Part shown: piece by piece, positions 9,790 to 19,238 of the stretch
Position numbering within the stretch: position 1 is the stretch's first letter
Layout of the letters: every line of letters begins with the position of its first letter
Made by a program: the position numbers and the translations under genes
Notes under the pieces: generated by a model
What the model saw: the letters and a program-made list of their open reading frames with translations, nothing else
Databases searched by the model: none
Told to the model about the DNA's origin: nothing
Origin: Geobacter sp.
Lineage (GTDB): Bacteria; Desulfobacterota; Desulfuromonadia; Geobacterales; Geobacteraceae
DNA length: 64,000 bases
Assembly (NCBI GenBank): GCA_016177775.1
Contig: JACOUQ010000004.1
Location: 1-64,000 of the forward strand
Reading direction: 5' to 3'

Positions 9790-11514
9790 TTAATGGAACT
9801 CGCGCTGCGGAGCCATCATCGGGCCGGGCTTGTAATGGCGCATCAGGAACGCGACGTTCTCGCCAAGCACCTTCCGCAGGTCGGTCGGCATGACAATGGA
9901 AGAGATGGAGCCCAGGGCCAGACCCTCTTTGGGGTTCATGAGCTCTTTTTCGTAACGGGTATTGAGAGCGGCCTCCTGGGCCTTGAGCCAGTCGGCAGCC
10001 TCCCTCTCGGCATCCCTCTTGGCGGCGTCCCCCTCCATTCCGGCCTTGATGCGCTCTTCCGCGCCTTTTTTGACCATTTCGGAGATGGCCCCGCGAAGCT
10101 TGCGCAGTTCATCCTTGTAGACGAACTCCTTGCCGGCCGGTCCCATGACCGCCAGGCGGGTGGTGGGAAGGGCCAGGACCAGGTCCGCGCCGGTGGGATA
10201 GTTGTTGTAGGATGCGTAAGCGCCTCCGTAGGCATTGCGCAGCAGCAGCAGGATGCGCGGCGTGCGGACGTCGACGATGGCGTCGAGCATGGAGCGGCCG
10301 GCCTGTACTATGCCGCGGGCTTCCTGCTCGCGGCCGGGGAGGAAGCCGGTGGTGTCCTCCATGAAGATTATCGGGATATTGTAGATATTGCAGAAACGGA
10401 CGAAGCGGGCGATCTTGACGGCAGAATCGCAGTCGATCTGGCCCGAGGCCACGGCCGAGTTGTTGGCCACGAAGCCGACCACGTGCCCGCCAAGGCGGCC
10501 GAAGGCGGTGACTGCCTCGCGGGCCCGGTCGGGCTGGAGCTCGAAATAGTCGCCATGGTCGCAGATCTGCTGGATAATGATGGAGACATCGAACGGGGTG
10601 TTGAAGCCGGTCGGCGAGTTGAACGCCTTCTTGAGAAGGGTATTGATCTCCCAGGTCTTGCGATCGAGGGGATCGCTCGTCTCCTGGAAAGGGGACAGTA
10701 TGCTGTTGTTGTCGGGGATATAGGAGAGGAGGCGCACCGCGGTACGCAGGGCCGCCACTTCATCCTGGACAGTGAGATCTGCGACGCCGGACTTGCCGTG
10801 GACCTTGGGTCCGCCCAGCTCCTCCGGGGTGATATCCTCGCCGAGAACCGACTTTACGACGCCGGGGCCGGTCAAGCCGAAGAAGGTCTCGTTCGGCTGG
10901 ATGACGAAGCTTCCCTGGCGGGGGAGATAGGAGCCGCCGCCCGCATTGAAGCCGAACATGCACATGATTGAAGGGACAACGCCGCTGATCTTTCTCAGGG
11001 CGGTGAACGCCTCGGCATAGCCGTCGAGGCCGCCGACCCCGGCCGGCACGAAGGCGCCGGCAGAGTCGTTCATGCCGACCAGGGGAATCCCCTTCTCGCC
11101 CGCCATGTTGAAAAGCCGGGCAAGCTTGTTGCCGTTGGTGGCGTCGATGGAACCGGCCCGCACGGTGAAGTCATGGCCGTAGACCGCCACGTCACGGCCG
11201 CCGATATTGAGAATGGCGGTAACCAGCGAGGCGCCGTCCAGGTTCTTCCCCCAGTTCTGGTACAGGACATTCGGGGCCTGGGCCGACAGCACCTTGAGGC
11301 GCTCCCAGACCGTCATCCGCTTCTTGAAGTGCTGCTTTTCGATCTGGTCGATCTTGACCGACTTGATCGGGCGCTCGGTCAGGTCATGCCCTTCCTTCAT
11401 CGCCTCTTCGTAGGGGCCGGTCGTCCGGGAGATCTCCCCAGGGATGATGAATTCTACCTTCTCGGGTGGCTCGAACGGGTTTTTCAGTGCAGGTTTGATC
11501 GCTTTTTTGGACAT
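9790..11514 (-). CDS. acyl-CoA (propionyl-CoA) carboxyltransferase subunit
   Basis: A 574-aa crotonase-fold carboxyltransferase that moves CO2 from biotin to an acyl-CoA. Two halves are visible: an N-terminal part with [20 protein letters not shown] and [11 protein letters not shown], and a C-terminal part with [20 protein letters not shown] and [12 protein letters not shown]. Family members are usually 510-540 aa; the extra length is at the N-terminus and in a charged C-terminal helix. An AGGA site precedes the ATG. With the biotin protein downstream and the mutase it forms the propionyl-CoA to succinyl-CoA route. Substrate is inferred from the neighbouring mutase. Confidence 0.88.
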   Translation of the reverse strand: MSKKAIKPALKNPFEPPEKVEFIIPGEISRTTGPYEEAMKEGHDLTERPIKSVKIDQIEKQHFKKRMTVWERLKVLSAQAPNVLYQNWGKNLDGASLVTAILNIGGRDVAVYGHDFTVRAGSIDATNGNKLARLFNMAGEKGIPLVGMNDSAGAFVPAGVGGLDGYAEAFTALRKISGVVPSIMCMFGFNAGGGSYLPRQGSFVIQPNETFFGLTGPGVVKSVLGEDITPEELGGPKVHGKSGVADLTVQDEVAALRTAVRLLSYIPDNNSILSPFQETSDPLDRKTWEINTLLKKAFNSPTGFNTPFDVSIIIQQICDHGDYFELQPDRAREAVTAFGRLGGHVVGFVANNSAVASGQIDCDSAVKIARFVRFCNIYNIPIIFMEDTTGFLPGREQEARGIVQAGRSMLDAIVDVRTPRILLLLRNAYGGAYASYNNYPTGADLVLALPTTRLAVMGPAGKEFVYKDELRKLRGAISEMVKKGAEERIKAGMEGDAAKRDAEREAADWLKAQEAALNTRYEKELMNPKEGLALGSISSIVMPTDLRKVLGENVAFLMRHYKPGPMMAPQREFH

Positions 11515-11584
11515 CTACGCCATCCTTCCGCTTAGTGGAATTTTTCTATTCAACGGCGAACTTAGTGTATACGGCTTTGCCTAT

Positions 11585-11660
11585 AAAAAAAGGAGCGAGG
11601 ATAAAGCGCGGGTCCGATTTTCCTACCCGCTACCAGATGGTTGTCCTCACTCCCTTTTTG
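11585..11660 (-). terminator. possible terminator between regulator and carboxylase
   Basis: AAAAAGGAGCGAGGATAA near 11587 and an imperfect complement at 11641-11660 form a stem of about 18 pairs with a long loop. On the minus strand a T-run follows. It would separate the XRE-cupin gene from the carboxyltransferase gene, so the latter would need its own promoter between here and 11515. Confidence 0.5.
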
Positions 11661-11676
11661 TCGTCCAATCGGTTAG

Positions 11677-12240
11677 TTACCGCGTGACCACCGCCAGTGC
11701 CTTGACTTCCGAGCCGTCCTTCGACAGCAGGCGGTGCTTGATCGACGAGTCAAAATAGACGCAGTCCCCCTCCTCCAGGGTGATCCGCTCCTCGTCCAGG
11801 AGGAGTTCCGCAACCCCCTGCATGATGTAGAGGAATTCCTCGCCGTCGTGACTGTAGGTATTCTCCTCGGCGGCCTTCTCAGCCACGGCGAGGATGAAGG
11901 GCTCCATCTTCTTGTTCTGCTTGCGCCACGACAGGGACTCGTAGGAATATCCCTGGCTGGTCCCGGCGCGGGAGATGACCCGCGGCACCAGCTTCCGCTC
12001 CCCCTTGCGCACCACCTCGTAGCGGTACTCTTCCTCGTCCTCGGCGAAAAACACGCCGATCTTCACGTCAAAGAACTTGGCCAGCCTGGAAAGCGTGGCA
12101 ATAGGCGGCGATACGTTATTGTTCTCGATCTGGGAGATGAGGGCCGGCGAAAAGCCGGTTTCCTTGGCCACCGCCTGCAGGGTGAGCTTCTTCGCCAGGC
12201 GGAGCTTCTTGATCTTTGCGCCTATGTTGTATTCGGACAT
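11677..12240 (-). CDS. XRE-family regulator with cupin sensor domain
   Basis: A 187-aa transcription factor. The N-terminal helix-turn-helix is IGAKIKKLRLAKKLTLQAVA ... TGFSPALISQIENNNVSPP (residues 6-47). The C-terminal cupin (about residues 110-185) includes EEFLYIMQGVAELLL and LEEGDCVYFDSSIKH, the small-molecule sensing part in this family. It is upstream of and on the same strand as the carboxylase/mutase genes, so it is a candidate regulator of that operon and of itself through the palindrome at 12273-12322. Ligand and targets are not visible from the sequence. Confidence 0.88.
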   Translation of the reverse strand: MSEYNIGAKIKKLRLAKKLTLQAVAKETGFSPALISQIENNNVSPPIATLSRLAKFFDVKIGVFFAEDEEEYRYEVVRKGERKLVPRVISRAGTSQGYSYESLSWRKQNKKMEPFILAVAEKAAEENTYSHDGEEFLYIMQGVAELLLDEERITLEEGDCVYFDSSIKHRLLSKDGSEVKALAVVTR

Positions 12241-12272
12241 TTGGACCCCCCGTCACACTTCAGTATTCCTGG

Positions 12273-12322
12273 GGGTTATTTAGGCAAAATAAAACTTGTT
12301 TCTATTTTTGCTTAAATAACCC
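12273..12322. promoter_or_regulatory. palindromic operator candidate upstream of the XRE gene
   Basis: GGGTTATTTAGGCAAAA (12273-12289) is mirrored by TTTTGCTTAAATAACCC (12306-12322) with a single mismatch and a 16-base spacer. A direct repeat GTTTCTATT occurs at 12298-12306 and 12329-12337. The element lies just upstream of the XRE-cupin start codon, where an autoregulatory operator is expected. It has no T-run and sits before a gene, so a terminator is less likely. Confidence 0.6.
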
Positions 12323-12460
12323 GAAACAGTTTCTATTGTCAATAAATATTTTCACCCAAATTAAATTCCGGTCAACCCCCAATGGGGCGATCGGCTCAAA
12401 ATATCGAAAATATTATGGAGTTGATTACACCTGTTTAAAACGGCTTGTCAAAGCGCCGTG

Positions 12461-13729
12461 TTACGTCCGTTTGATCCGCCTGGCTAATATTTCCAGGGTA
12501 TGCATGACCCGTGTCTTGCAGCCAGACTGCTGAAGACCGTCGGCAAGCTGCATCATGCAGCCGGGACAGCCGGTCACCACCGCCTCTGCCCCGCTTTTGG
12601 CGATGGCAGCGGCCTTGGGCGCGTTGATGTTCATGGAGGTCTCGTAGTGATAGACGTTGAACGTCCCGCCAAGGCCGCAGCAGCGGTCCGCCCCCTCCAT
12701 TTCGGTCAGCTCGACGCCGGGGGCCGCCCGGAGCAGCTCGCGCGGCTGCTTGGTGATGTTGCGCGTCCGGAGATGGCAGGGGTCGTGATAGGTGATGGAG
12801 AACGCCTCGCCCGCACCGGTTTCTTCCGGATTCAGCCCCAGCTTCTGAAGCAGGACCGCGGCATCCACGGTCTTGTCCGCCAGGGCTTGAAGGCGGGCAT
12901 GGAGTTCCGGGTTGCGCTTGCCGACCACGGCCGGGTAGAACTTGTGGAGCGCCCCGCCGCAGGTGGCGCAGGCAGTCATGACATAGTCGGGATTGTGCTT
13001 CTCGATGGCAGCCAGGTTGCGCTCCGCCAACTCCCGCACCGTCTCCATATCTCCCCCCGACATCCCCGGCAGGCCGCAGCACTGCTGGTCCCTGGGGATG
13101 ATGACCGTGCACCCCAGGTGCCGGAAAAGGGCAAGCGCCGCCTCGCCGATCTCGGTGTAGACGAAGTTGGTCATGCAGCCGACGAAATAGACGATGCGCG
13201 GTTTCCCCGGCTCTCCAGGGATCACTTCGGGATGGCGGGACAGAAACGGCTTCTTCGCCAGTTGGGGAACATGCCGCTTTCCCCCCAGGAAGGGGAGCGG
13301 GAAACGGAGGCGAAGGCCCGAGGTTTGCGGCACCTTGCGGAAAAAAATGGGACCAAGGATGGCAGCGGCCAGCCCCCCCATGTTCATGGCCTTGCGGTTC
13401 CTGATAATCCTCCCCACGGCCTTGTGAAAGGTGGTGAGCCCGCGCTCCCTGGCCAGGGCCTCACGGGCGGCGATCACGATCTCGTCGGTCGGGACGTCGT
13501 TCGGGCACTTCTCCGCGCAGCTTCCGCACAGCAGGCACTTGGACATGATGGAATAGGTCTCGTCCTCAAGCTGCACATCCCCCTTGGCCAGGTGATGGGC
13601 CAGGGCCACCTTGCCGCGCGCCACCGCAGGCTCGCGCTGGATTGCGGCGAACGCCGGGCAGTGCGCCCGACAAGCGCCGCACTTCACGCACTTCTTTATT
13701 TCCTTTTCGACTCTTTTTAACGGATCCAA
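12461..13729 (-). CDS. GlcF-like iron-sulfur subunit of lactate/glycolate oxidase
   Basis: A 422-aa (from this start) electron-transfer partner of the FAD subunit encoded upstream. Two 4Fe-4S motifs, CVKCGACRAHCP and CLLCGSCAEKCP, are followed by two CCG domains (GCMTNF...CCGLPG and HDPCHLR...CCGLGG), the GlcF architecture. The frame extends to an ATG at 13804, but that extension runs through a palindromic repeat. The TTG at 13729 (LDPLKRVEKEIKK) matches the family start, with AAAGG nine bases before it, so it is preferred. It probably passes electrons from lactate to the quinone pool or a heterodisulfide-like acceptor. Confidence 0.85.
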   Translation of the reverse strand: MDPLKRVEKEIKKCVKCGACRAHCPAFAAIQREPAVARGKVALAHHLAKGDVQLEDETYSIMSKCLLCGSCAEKCPNDVPTDEIVIAAREALARERGLTTFHKAVGRIIRNRKAMNMGGLAAAILGPIFFRKVPQTSGLRLRFPLPFLGGKRHVPQLAKKPFLSRHPEVIPGEPGKPRIVYFVGCMTNFVYTEIGEAALALFRHLGCTVIIPRDQQCCGLPGMSGGDMETVRELAERNLAAIEKHNPDYVMTACATCGGALHKFYPAVVGKRNPELHARLQALADKTVDAAVLLQKLGLNPEETGAGEAFSITYHDPCHLRTRNITKQPRELLRAAPGVELTEMEGADRCCGLGGTFNVYHYETSMNINAPKAAAIAKSGAEAVVTGCPGCMMQLADGLQQSGCKTRVMHTLEILARRIKRT

Positions 13730-13743
13730 TGTTTTTTGCCTTT

Positions 13744-13817
13744 GTAGGGGCGAGGCATGCCTCGCCCTCGGATAAACATATAATGCAGAACCAGGGCAAC
13801 GCATGCGTCGCCCCTAC
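13744..13817. repeat. REP-type palindrome pair (GTAGGGGCGAGGC family)
   Basis: Two facing palindromic units: GTAGGGGCGAGGCATGCC at 13744 and its inverted counterpart ending CGCCCCTAC at 13817. The same family is at 15228-15303 and, diverged, at 40917-40975. It fills the gap between glcD and glcF and forms the upstream part of the glcF open frame. Confidence 0.85.
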
Positions 13818-13820
13818 GTG

Positions 13821-15200
13821 CTACACCGGAAACATCTTCCCCGGATTCAGTATGTTGTTCGGGTCCAGCGCCCGCTTGATCGCCTGCATCGCCGCCACCT
13901 GCTCCGGCTTGAGCTCCAGGGAGATGTACGGCTGCTTGGCCAGCCCCACGCCATGCTCACCCGACATTGTGCCGCCAAGATCGAGGGCCGCCTGGAATAT
14001 CTCCTTGATCGCCCCGTGGGCCTTTTCCTCCTGGCCCTCGATCTCCTTGTCGATCATGACGTTCACATGGATGTTGCCGTCGCCGGCGTGACCGAAGTTG
14101 ACGATGGGGATGGCGTATTTTTGCGCGATTGCGTCGATCCTGCGGATCACGTCGGGGACCCTTGAGCGCGGCACCACGATGTCTTCGTTGTATTTGGTGG
14201 GGTTCACGTCGCGCAAGCTTGGCGACACCAGCCGCCGCACCTTCCAGAGGGCTTCCGACTCCGCGGCATCCTTCGCCACCATGCACTCCACGAGCCCCAG
14301 CGGCTTCACCAGCTCCTGAATGCGTCCCGCCTGCTTCTCGATCAGCTCCCGGTCGCCATCCACCTCGATCAGGAGCACGGCCCGCCCGGTTTCCGGTATC
14401 CCCAGGCTGAATCGTTTCTCCACGCACTGAAGGGTGGCGTGGTCCATGAATTCCAGGGTCGTGGGGATGATCTTGTTCCCGATGATGGTGGAAACCGCCT
14501 TGGCCGCGCCGTCGATGGAATCGAATATGGTGAGCATGGTCTTCTTCGCATCAGGGAGCGGCAGCAGCTTGAAGATGATCTTGGTGATGACGCCGAGGGT
14601 CCCCTCGCTCCCGCATAGGAGCCGCGTCAGGTCGTATCCCACCACCCCCTTGTAGGTTTCACCCCCGGTCCGGATGATCTCGCCGGTGGGGAGCACCACC
14701 TCCAGCCCCATGACGAAGTCGCGGGTCACCCCGTACTTCACGCAGCGGGGACCGCCGGCGTTCTCCGCCACGTTGCCGCCAAGGGTGGAGAATTTGAGGG
14801 AGGCCGGGTCAGGCGGATAGAAAAGCCCGAGCTTCTCCACCTCCAGCTGGAACTGTTCGGTCACCACCCCCGGCTCCACCTCGGCGATCAGGTTTTCGGT
14901 GTCAATGCGCAGGATCCGGTTCATCCGTGTGGTGACGAGAACGACGCCACCCCCCTTGGGGAGCGCCCCGCCGGTAAAACCGCTTCCGGCGCCACGGGGG
15001 AATACCGGGAACCGCTCGGCATTGGCCAGCTTGAGAACGGCCGACACCTCTTCAGCGCTGGCCGGATGCACCACGGCATCGGGATGGAACTCCATCTGGG
15101 TAGCATCGTAGCCGTAGCAGAGAAGCTCCTGCGCGCCGGTGGCCACGTTGCCGGCGCCGACGATGGCTTTCAGTTTTTCGATTATGCGCGAGTCGAGCAT
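13821..15200 (-). CDS. FAD-linked D-lactate/glycolate dehydrogenase, GlcD family
   Basis: A 459-aa flavoprotein that oxidises a 2-hydroxyacid. The N-terminal PCMH-type FAD domain contains FPRGAGSGFTGGALP and the PPDPASLKFSTLGGNVAENAGG segment; the C-terminal FAD-oxidase domain ends with NFGHAGDGNIHVN, GTMSGEHGVGLAK and LDPNNILNPGKMFPV. Length and motifs are standard for GlcD. It lies between larA and the GlcF gene on the same strand, so D-lactate is the likely substrate, fed by lactate racemisation. Glycolate remains possible because the families overlap. Confidence 0.9.
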   Translation of the reverse strand: MLDSRIIEKLKAIVGAGNVATGAQELLCYGYDATQMEFHPDAVVHPASAEEVSAVLKLANAERFPVFPRGAGSGFTGGALPKGGGVVLVTTRMNRILRIDTENLIAEVEPGVVTEQFQLEVEKLGLFYPPDPASLKFSTLGGNVAENAGGPRCVKYGVTRDFVMGLEVVLPTGEIIRTGGETYKGVVGYDLTRLLCGSEGTLGVITKIIFKLLPLPDAKKTMLTIFDSIDGAAKAVSTIIGNKIIPTTLEFMDHATLQCVEKRFSLGIPETGRAVLLIEVDGDRELIEKQAGRIQELVKPLGLVECMVAKDAAESEALWKVRRLVSPSLRDVNPTKYNEDIVVPRSRVPDVIRRIDAIAQKYAIPIVNFGHAGDGNIHVNVMIDKEIEGQEEKAHGAIKEIFQAALDLGGTMSGEHGVGLAKQPYISLELKPEQVAAMQAIKRALDPNNILNPGKMFPV

Positions 15201-15227
15201 GGATATTCTTCTTTCATCAAATTATTC

Positions 15228-15303
15228 GTAGGGGCGAGGCATGCCTCGCCCTTGGGAATCGCTGGGTGCATGAACAATCGGGCGAGGCATGCCTCGCCCC
15301 TAC
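15228..15303. repeat. REP-type palindrome pair
   Basis: Two GGGCGAGGCATGCCTCGCCC palindromes in a facing pair bounded by GTAGGGG and CCCCTAC. The TAG stop codon of larA (15300-15302) lies inside the terminal GTAGGGG. Same family as 13744-13817. Confidence 0.85.
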
Positions 15304-16559
15304 ACAAGAATGGGCAGCACCGTTCCCCCCTCGGGAATAACGTATGCTTTATAATCCTCCGGCAGCATCTCCGCCGCCTTGCCCATCGCCTCGTCCAGCC
15401 CCTTTGCCGGGATCATCGACATGGTCTCCACCTCCTCCGGAGGAAGGGAGGAAACGAGAAGGATCCGGAAGCGCTGCGCCTTCTGGAGCGTGGAATAGGC
15501 GGTCTGTCCGTTGATCTCGTAATGACGGCGCAGGGCCGCCTCGAATTCGGCCAGGTCCCTGTGCTTGAACCAGTCGGAGAAGGTGGCGTTGCCGTAACCG
15601 TCCCGGCACTCGGCCAGGAGAACCATGACCCCGCCGTCCTTGAGGGCATGGCTTGCATACTCCATCGACTTGTGGGCCTGGATCAGGTTAATGTCCTTGG
15701 GGGAGCCTCCGCAGGAGACCACCACCAGGTCGGCCTTCTCCCGAAGGGGACAGGTGAAGCGCTCCGCGTAGTAACGGCATCCCGCCAGGTGGGCGTCCCG
15801 CCAGTGGCCGGCAAAGGCGGCCATGATCCGCTTGTCCGGAGAAAGAACCGTGTTCAGGATAAAGTCGGGCTCCACCAGGGCGCACGCCTCCTCCATTGCC
15901 TGGTGGACAGGGTTCCCGTCCAGATTCCCGGTGGTTGCCAGCGGGTTCTTGCCGCTTCCCTCGCTGGGGTTGAGGACCGCAAAATGGCTGGCCATGCAGG
16001 CGCGGCGTGACGCCACGCCCGGCAGTACACTCTTACGTCCGCCGCCGAAACCGGCAAAGTAGTGGAAGCCGATGGTGCTGGTGAGGATCACCCGGTCCGC
16101 CTCCACCACCCGGCGGTTCAGCTCGATGTCGATGCCGTTCCCCGTCCGGCCGATGAACGCCAGTTCTCCGGGATCGTCGCAGTCGTGGTCAGTAACCCGG
16201 ACCTGACCGAAAAGAGGACCGAGTATCTTCTTGTGCTCATGCTCGGTCTGTTTGCGGTGAATGCCGAGGGCGATCAGGATTTCGATGTCCTGCTGCCGGA
16301 TTCCCGCTGCCGTAAGGCGCTCCACGAGAAGTGGCAGGTAGATCTCGCTCCCGGTATAGCGAGTGATGTCGGACGTGACCACCACCACCCGCTCGCCCGG
16401 ACGGAACTCACGGATAATCGCATCGCAGCCGTCGAGAGCGCGGCAGATGAGCGCTTCGCCGCTCTCCGCTGGCAGATCGAGCGCCGGACGAATGACCCCC
16501 TGAAGATTGGTCGATGGAATATTCAGCGTACAGACGCCGTTGCCGTAAAAAAGTTCCAT
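15300..16559 (-). CDS. larA: nickel-pincer lactate racemase family protein
   Basis: A 419-aa LarA-fold protein. The residues that bind the nickel-pincer nucleotide and act in catalysis in characterised LarA are present: His101 (IALGIHRKQ), His166 and Lys176 (GFHYFAGFGGGRKS) and His192 (MASHF), with spacing like Lactobacillus LarA. It would interconvert L- and D-lactate or a related 2-hydroxyacid. The next genes encode the FAD and iron-sulfur subunits of a lactate oxidase, so the operon can use either lactate isomer. Cofactor genes larB, larC and larE are not in the window. LarA paralogues with other substrates are known, so substrate is inferred from context. Confidence 0.87.
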   Translation of the reverse strand: MELFYGNGVCTLNIPSTNLQGVIRPALDLPAESGEALICRALDGCDAIIREFRPGERVVVVTSDITRYTGSEIYLPLLVERLTAAGIRQQDIEILIALGIHRKQTEHEHKKILGPLFGQVRVTDHDCDDPGELAFIGRTGNGIDIELNRRVVEADRVILTSTIGFHYFAGFGGGRKSVLPGVASRRACMASHFAVLNPSEGSGKNPLATTGNLDGNPVHQAMEEACALVEPDFILNTVLSPDKRIMAAFAGHWRDAHLAGCRYYAERFTCPLREKADLVVVSCGGSPKDINLIQAHKSMEYASHALKDGGVMVLLAECRDGYGNATFSDWFKHRDLAEFEAALRRHYEINGQTAYSTLQKAQRFRILLVSSLPPEEVETMSMIPAKGLDEAMGKAAEMLPEDYKAYVIPEGGTVLPILV

Positions 16560-16657
16560 GTCTCTTGATGTTACCCGATTTATCGGCCAAAGGGCAAGGT
16601 TTTATAACCTGAATACGTCTTGCTCCCCGTTTATGGCGCTGAATACGCTATTTAAGG

Positions 16658-16684
16658 TTGACAAACCGCCCCTTTTCCTATAAC
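16658..16684 (+). promoter_or_regulatory. sigma-70 promoter candidate for hppA
   Basis: TTGACA (16658-16663) and TATAAC (16679-16684) are separated by 15 bases, slightly short. They lie 80 bases upstream of the hppA start codon. Confidence 0.45.
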
Positions 16685-16763
16685 AATTTTTCGTTTGTTT
16701 TTCGACTCAATCCCACTTGAACATATAAGCCTTTTAAAGGCAAATTCACAGGAGGTTCTAGTA

Positions 16764-18833
16764 ATGGAACAGTATGCAGTACTCTTTGCCCTGGCCTGTG
16801 CCGTGGCTGCCGTCGCCTACGGCCTTGTATCGGCCAAATGGATCCTGGGGCTCCCCCAGGGCAGCGACCGGATGCGCCAGATCGCCGCGGCGATCCAGGA
16901 AGGGGCCGGCGCCTACATGAAACGCCAGTACAGGATCATCGCCATAGTCGGCGTGATCATGTTCATCGCCCTCTTCGCCAGCCTCGGCGCCAAAACCGCC
17001 ATCGGCTTCGCCATCGGCGCCATTTTCTCCGGCCTTACCGGCTTCATCGGCATGTTCGTATCGGTCCGCGCCAACGTTCGCACCACCGAGGCCGCAAAGT
17101 CCGGCATTCACAAAGCCTTGAACGTGGCATTCAAAGGGGGGGCTATTACCGGAATGCTGGTGGTCGGCCTCGGCCTCCTCGGCGTCGCCGGTTATTACCT
17201 CGTACTGCAACAGATCATGCCGGGCGCACCGGTCAAGGACGTGGTCAGCCAACTGGTCGGCCTCGGCTTCGGCGGTTCGCTGATCTCCATCTTCGCACGG
17301 CTCGGCGGCGGGATTTTCACCAAGGGTGCCGATGTCGGCGCCGACCTGGTGGGCAAGGTTGAAGCCGGAATTCCAGAGGACGACCCCCGCAACCCTGCAG
17401 TCATCGCCGACAACGTCGGGGACAATGTTGGCGATTGCGCCGGCATGGCCGCTGACCTCTTCGAGACCTATGCCGTAACATTGATCGCCGCCATGCTGCT
17501 GGGCGCCATCACCTTCACCGGCAGCTCAGCCACCGTCAGTTATCCCCTGATTCTCGGCGGCATCTCCATAATCGCCTCCATCATCGGCACCTTTTTCGTC
17601 AAGCTCGGCGGAAGTGGGAAGATCATGGGAGCTCTCTACAAGGGGCTGATCGCTTCCGGCGCCATTGCGGCTATCGCCTTTTATTTCGTCACGGCACAAA
17701 TGTTCCCGGAGGGGCTTACCAACACCGCCGGCCAAAACTTCAGCGCCATCAACATCTTCATCTCCGCAATTGTCGGCCTGGTAGTTACCGGCGCAATCTT
17801 CTGGATTACGGAATACTACACCGCCACTGAATACGGCCCGGTCCAGCACATTGCCCAGGCTTCCACCACCGGCCACGGCACCAACATTATCGCCGGTCTC
17901 GGTGTCTCCATGAAATCCACCGCCCTGCCGGTGATCGTAATCGCTGCCGGCATCGTCGTCGCCTACAACTGCGCCGGCGTCTACGGCATCGCCGTCGCCG
18001 CCGTCTCCATGCTTTCGCTCACCGGCATCGTCGTCGCCATGGACGCCTACGGGCCGATCACCGACAACGCCGGCGGTATCGCCGAAATGGCCGAACTGGA
18101 CAAGTCGGTCCGTGACGTCACCGATCCCCTGGACGCGGTGGGCAACACCACCAAGGCGGTTACCAAGGGCTATGCCATCGGCTCGGCCGGCCTGGCCGCC
18201 GTGATCCTGTTCACTTCCTATGTTGATGAGTTGAACCACGCGCTGCAAGCGGCCGGTAAAGAGATCATCAAATTTGACCTCTCCGACCCGTACATCATCG
18301 TCGGCCTCTTCATTGGCGGCATGCTCCCCTACTACTTTGCCGCCCAATGCATGGAAGCTGTCGGCAAGGCAGGCGGGGCGGTTGTGATCGAAGTTCGTCG
18401 CCAGTTCCGCGAGATCAAGGGGATAATGGAAGGGACCGGCAAACCGGACTACGCCTCCTGCGTCGACATCGTAACCAAGACTGCCCTGAAAGAGATGGTC
18501 ATTCCCGGCCTGATCCCGATCCTTGCACCGATCCTCGTCGGCTTCACCCTCGGCCCGAAAGCCCTGGGAGGCGTCATCGTCGGCACCATCGTCACCGGTA
18601 TCTTCGTCGCCATCTCCATGACCACCGGCGGCGGCGCCTGGGACAACGCAAAGAAGTACATCGAGGACGGCCATCATGGCGGCAAGGGTGGCGAGGCCCA
18701 CAAGGCCGCAGTTACCGGCGACACCGTCGGCGACCCTTACAAGGATACGGCCGGCCCGGCCGTCAACCCGATGATCAAGATCATAAACATCGTTTCTCTC
18801 CTCATTGTTCCCCTCCTGAGCAGGATGGGATAG
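16764..18833 (+). CDS. hppA: K+-independent H+-translocating membrane pyrophosphatase
   Basis: A 689-aa integral membrane enzyme that couples pyrophosphate hydrolysis to proton export from the cytoplasm. About 16 membrane helices are evident. [11 protein letters not shown] and [18 protein letters not shown] are the pyrophosphate/Mg-binding motifs. [10 protein letters not shown] places Lys464 and Thr467 at the two positions that mark K+-independent members; K+-dependent pumps have Ala there. The ATG at 16764 follows CAGGAGG; the longer frame to 16695 is not needed. It is divergent from larA and ends at a strong terminator. It could conserve energy from the PPi produced by acyl-CoA synthesis and polymer synthesis. 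Confidence 0.96.
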   Translation: MEQYAVLFALACAVAAVAYGLVSAKWILGLPQGSDRMRQIAAAIQEGAGAYMKRQYRIIAIVGVIMFIALFASLGAKTAIGFAIGAIFSGLTGFIGMFVSVRANVRTTEAAKSGIHKALNVAFKGGAITGMLVVGLGLLGVAGYYLVLQQIMPGAPVKDVVSQLVGLGFGGSLISIFARLGGGIFTKGADVGADLVGKVEAGIPEDDPRNPAVIADNVGDNVGDCAGMAADLFETYAVTLIAAMLLGAITFTGSSATVSYPLILGGISIIASIIGTFFVKLGGSGKIMGALYKGLIASGAIAAIAFYFVTAQMFPEGLTNTAGQNFSAINIFISAIVGLVVTGAIFWITEYYTATEYGPVQHIAQASTTGHGTNIIAGLGVSMKSTALPVIVIAAGIVVAYNCAGVYGIAVAAVSMLSLTGIVVAMDAYGPITDNAGGIAEMAELDKSVRDVTDPLDAVGNTTKAVTKGYAIGSAGLAAVILFTSYVDELNHALQAAGKEIIKFDLSDPYIIVGLFIGGMLPYYFAAQCMEAVGKAGGAVVIEVRRQFREIKGIMEGTGKPDYASCVDIVTKTALKEMVIPGLIPILAPILVGFTLGPKALGGVIVGTIVTGIFVAISMTTGGGAWDNAKKYIEDGHHGGKGGEAHKAAVTGDTVGDPYKDTAGPAVNPMIKIINIVSLLIVPLLSRMG

Positions 18834-18853
18834 AAGAGCGGAGATTCTTCCCA

Positions 18854-18897
18854 CAAAAAAAGAGCGGCCCGGAAATTCCTGGCCGCTCTTTTTTTAT
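18854..18897. terminator. bidirectional terminator between hppA and the cytochrome gene
   Basis: AAAAAAAGAGCGGCC and its complement GGCCGCTCTTTTTTT bracket a short loop, with A/T runs on both sides. It sits between convergent genes and would work in both directions. Confidence 0.9.
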
Positions 18898-18915
18898 TCG
18901 ACGCAATTGACCATC

Positions 18916-19233
18916 TTACGGTCTGTGTTCCTTTGCAGGCACCCTTTTCTCCTTAAGGGGATTCTGCTTCCAGAAATGCCCCAGCACCTCACGGTCTTTG
19001 GCGGTCAGCGTTGCCCCCTTCTTCTCCATCAACCGCTGGATCTTTTTCAGGTCCTTTTCCTTGCGCATGGCCTCGTCAATCCGCTCCCGGTTGTGGCAGA
19101 CAAGGCACTTCTCCCCGATCACCCGCATCGCGGCATCATCGGGAGGCCTGAAGTGGGCGCCGAGCTGCTGCTTTTCCGCCGCGAGCGAGTATGACGCCAG
19201 GATAACGCACAGTGCAAAGATTGCTTTTTTCAT
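18916..19233 (-). CDS. small periplasmic monoheme c-type cytochrome
   Basis: This 105-aa protein has a signal peptide (MKKAIFALCVILASYSLAA) and a single CLVCH heme-binding motif near residue 46, followed by a charged helical tail rich in Lys and Glu. It resembles small dihaem-lacking cytochrome-like proteins in Geobacteraceae. A GTG at 19242 overlaps the stop of the rubrerythrin gene upstream, but the ATG at 19233 begins a better signal peptide. It is probably co-transcribed with the rubrerythrin. The role in electron transfer is not clear. Confidence 0.75.
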   Translation of the reverse strand: MKKAIFALCVILASYSLAAEKQQLGAHFRPPDDAAMRVIGEKCLVCHNRERIDEAMRKEKDLKKIQRLMEKKGATLTAKDREVLGHFWKQNPLKEKRVPAKEHRP

Positions 19234-19238
19234 AGAGA

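Noticed and set aside
17526-18854. 442-aa minus-strand open frame opposite hppA
   Set aside because: Antisense shadow; the plus strand encodes a full-length pyrophosphatase.
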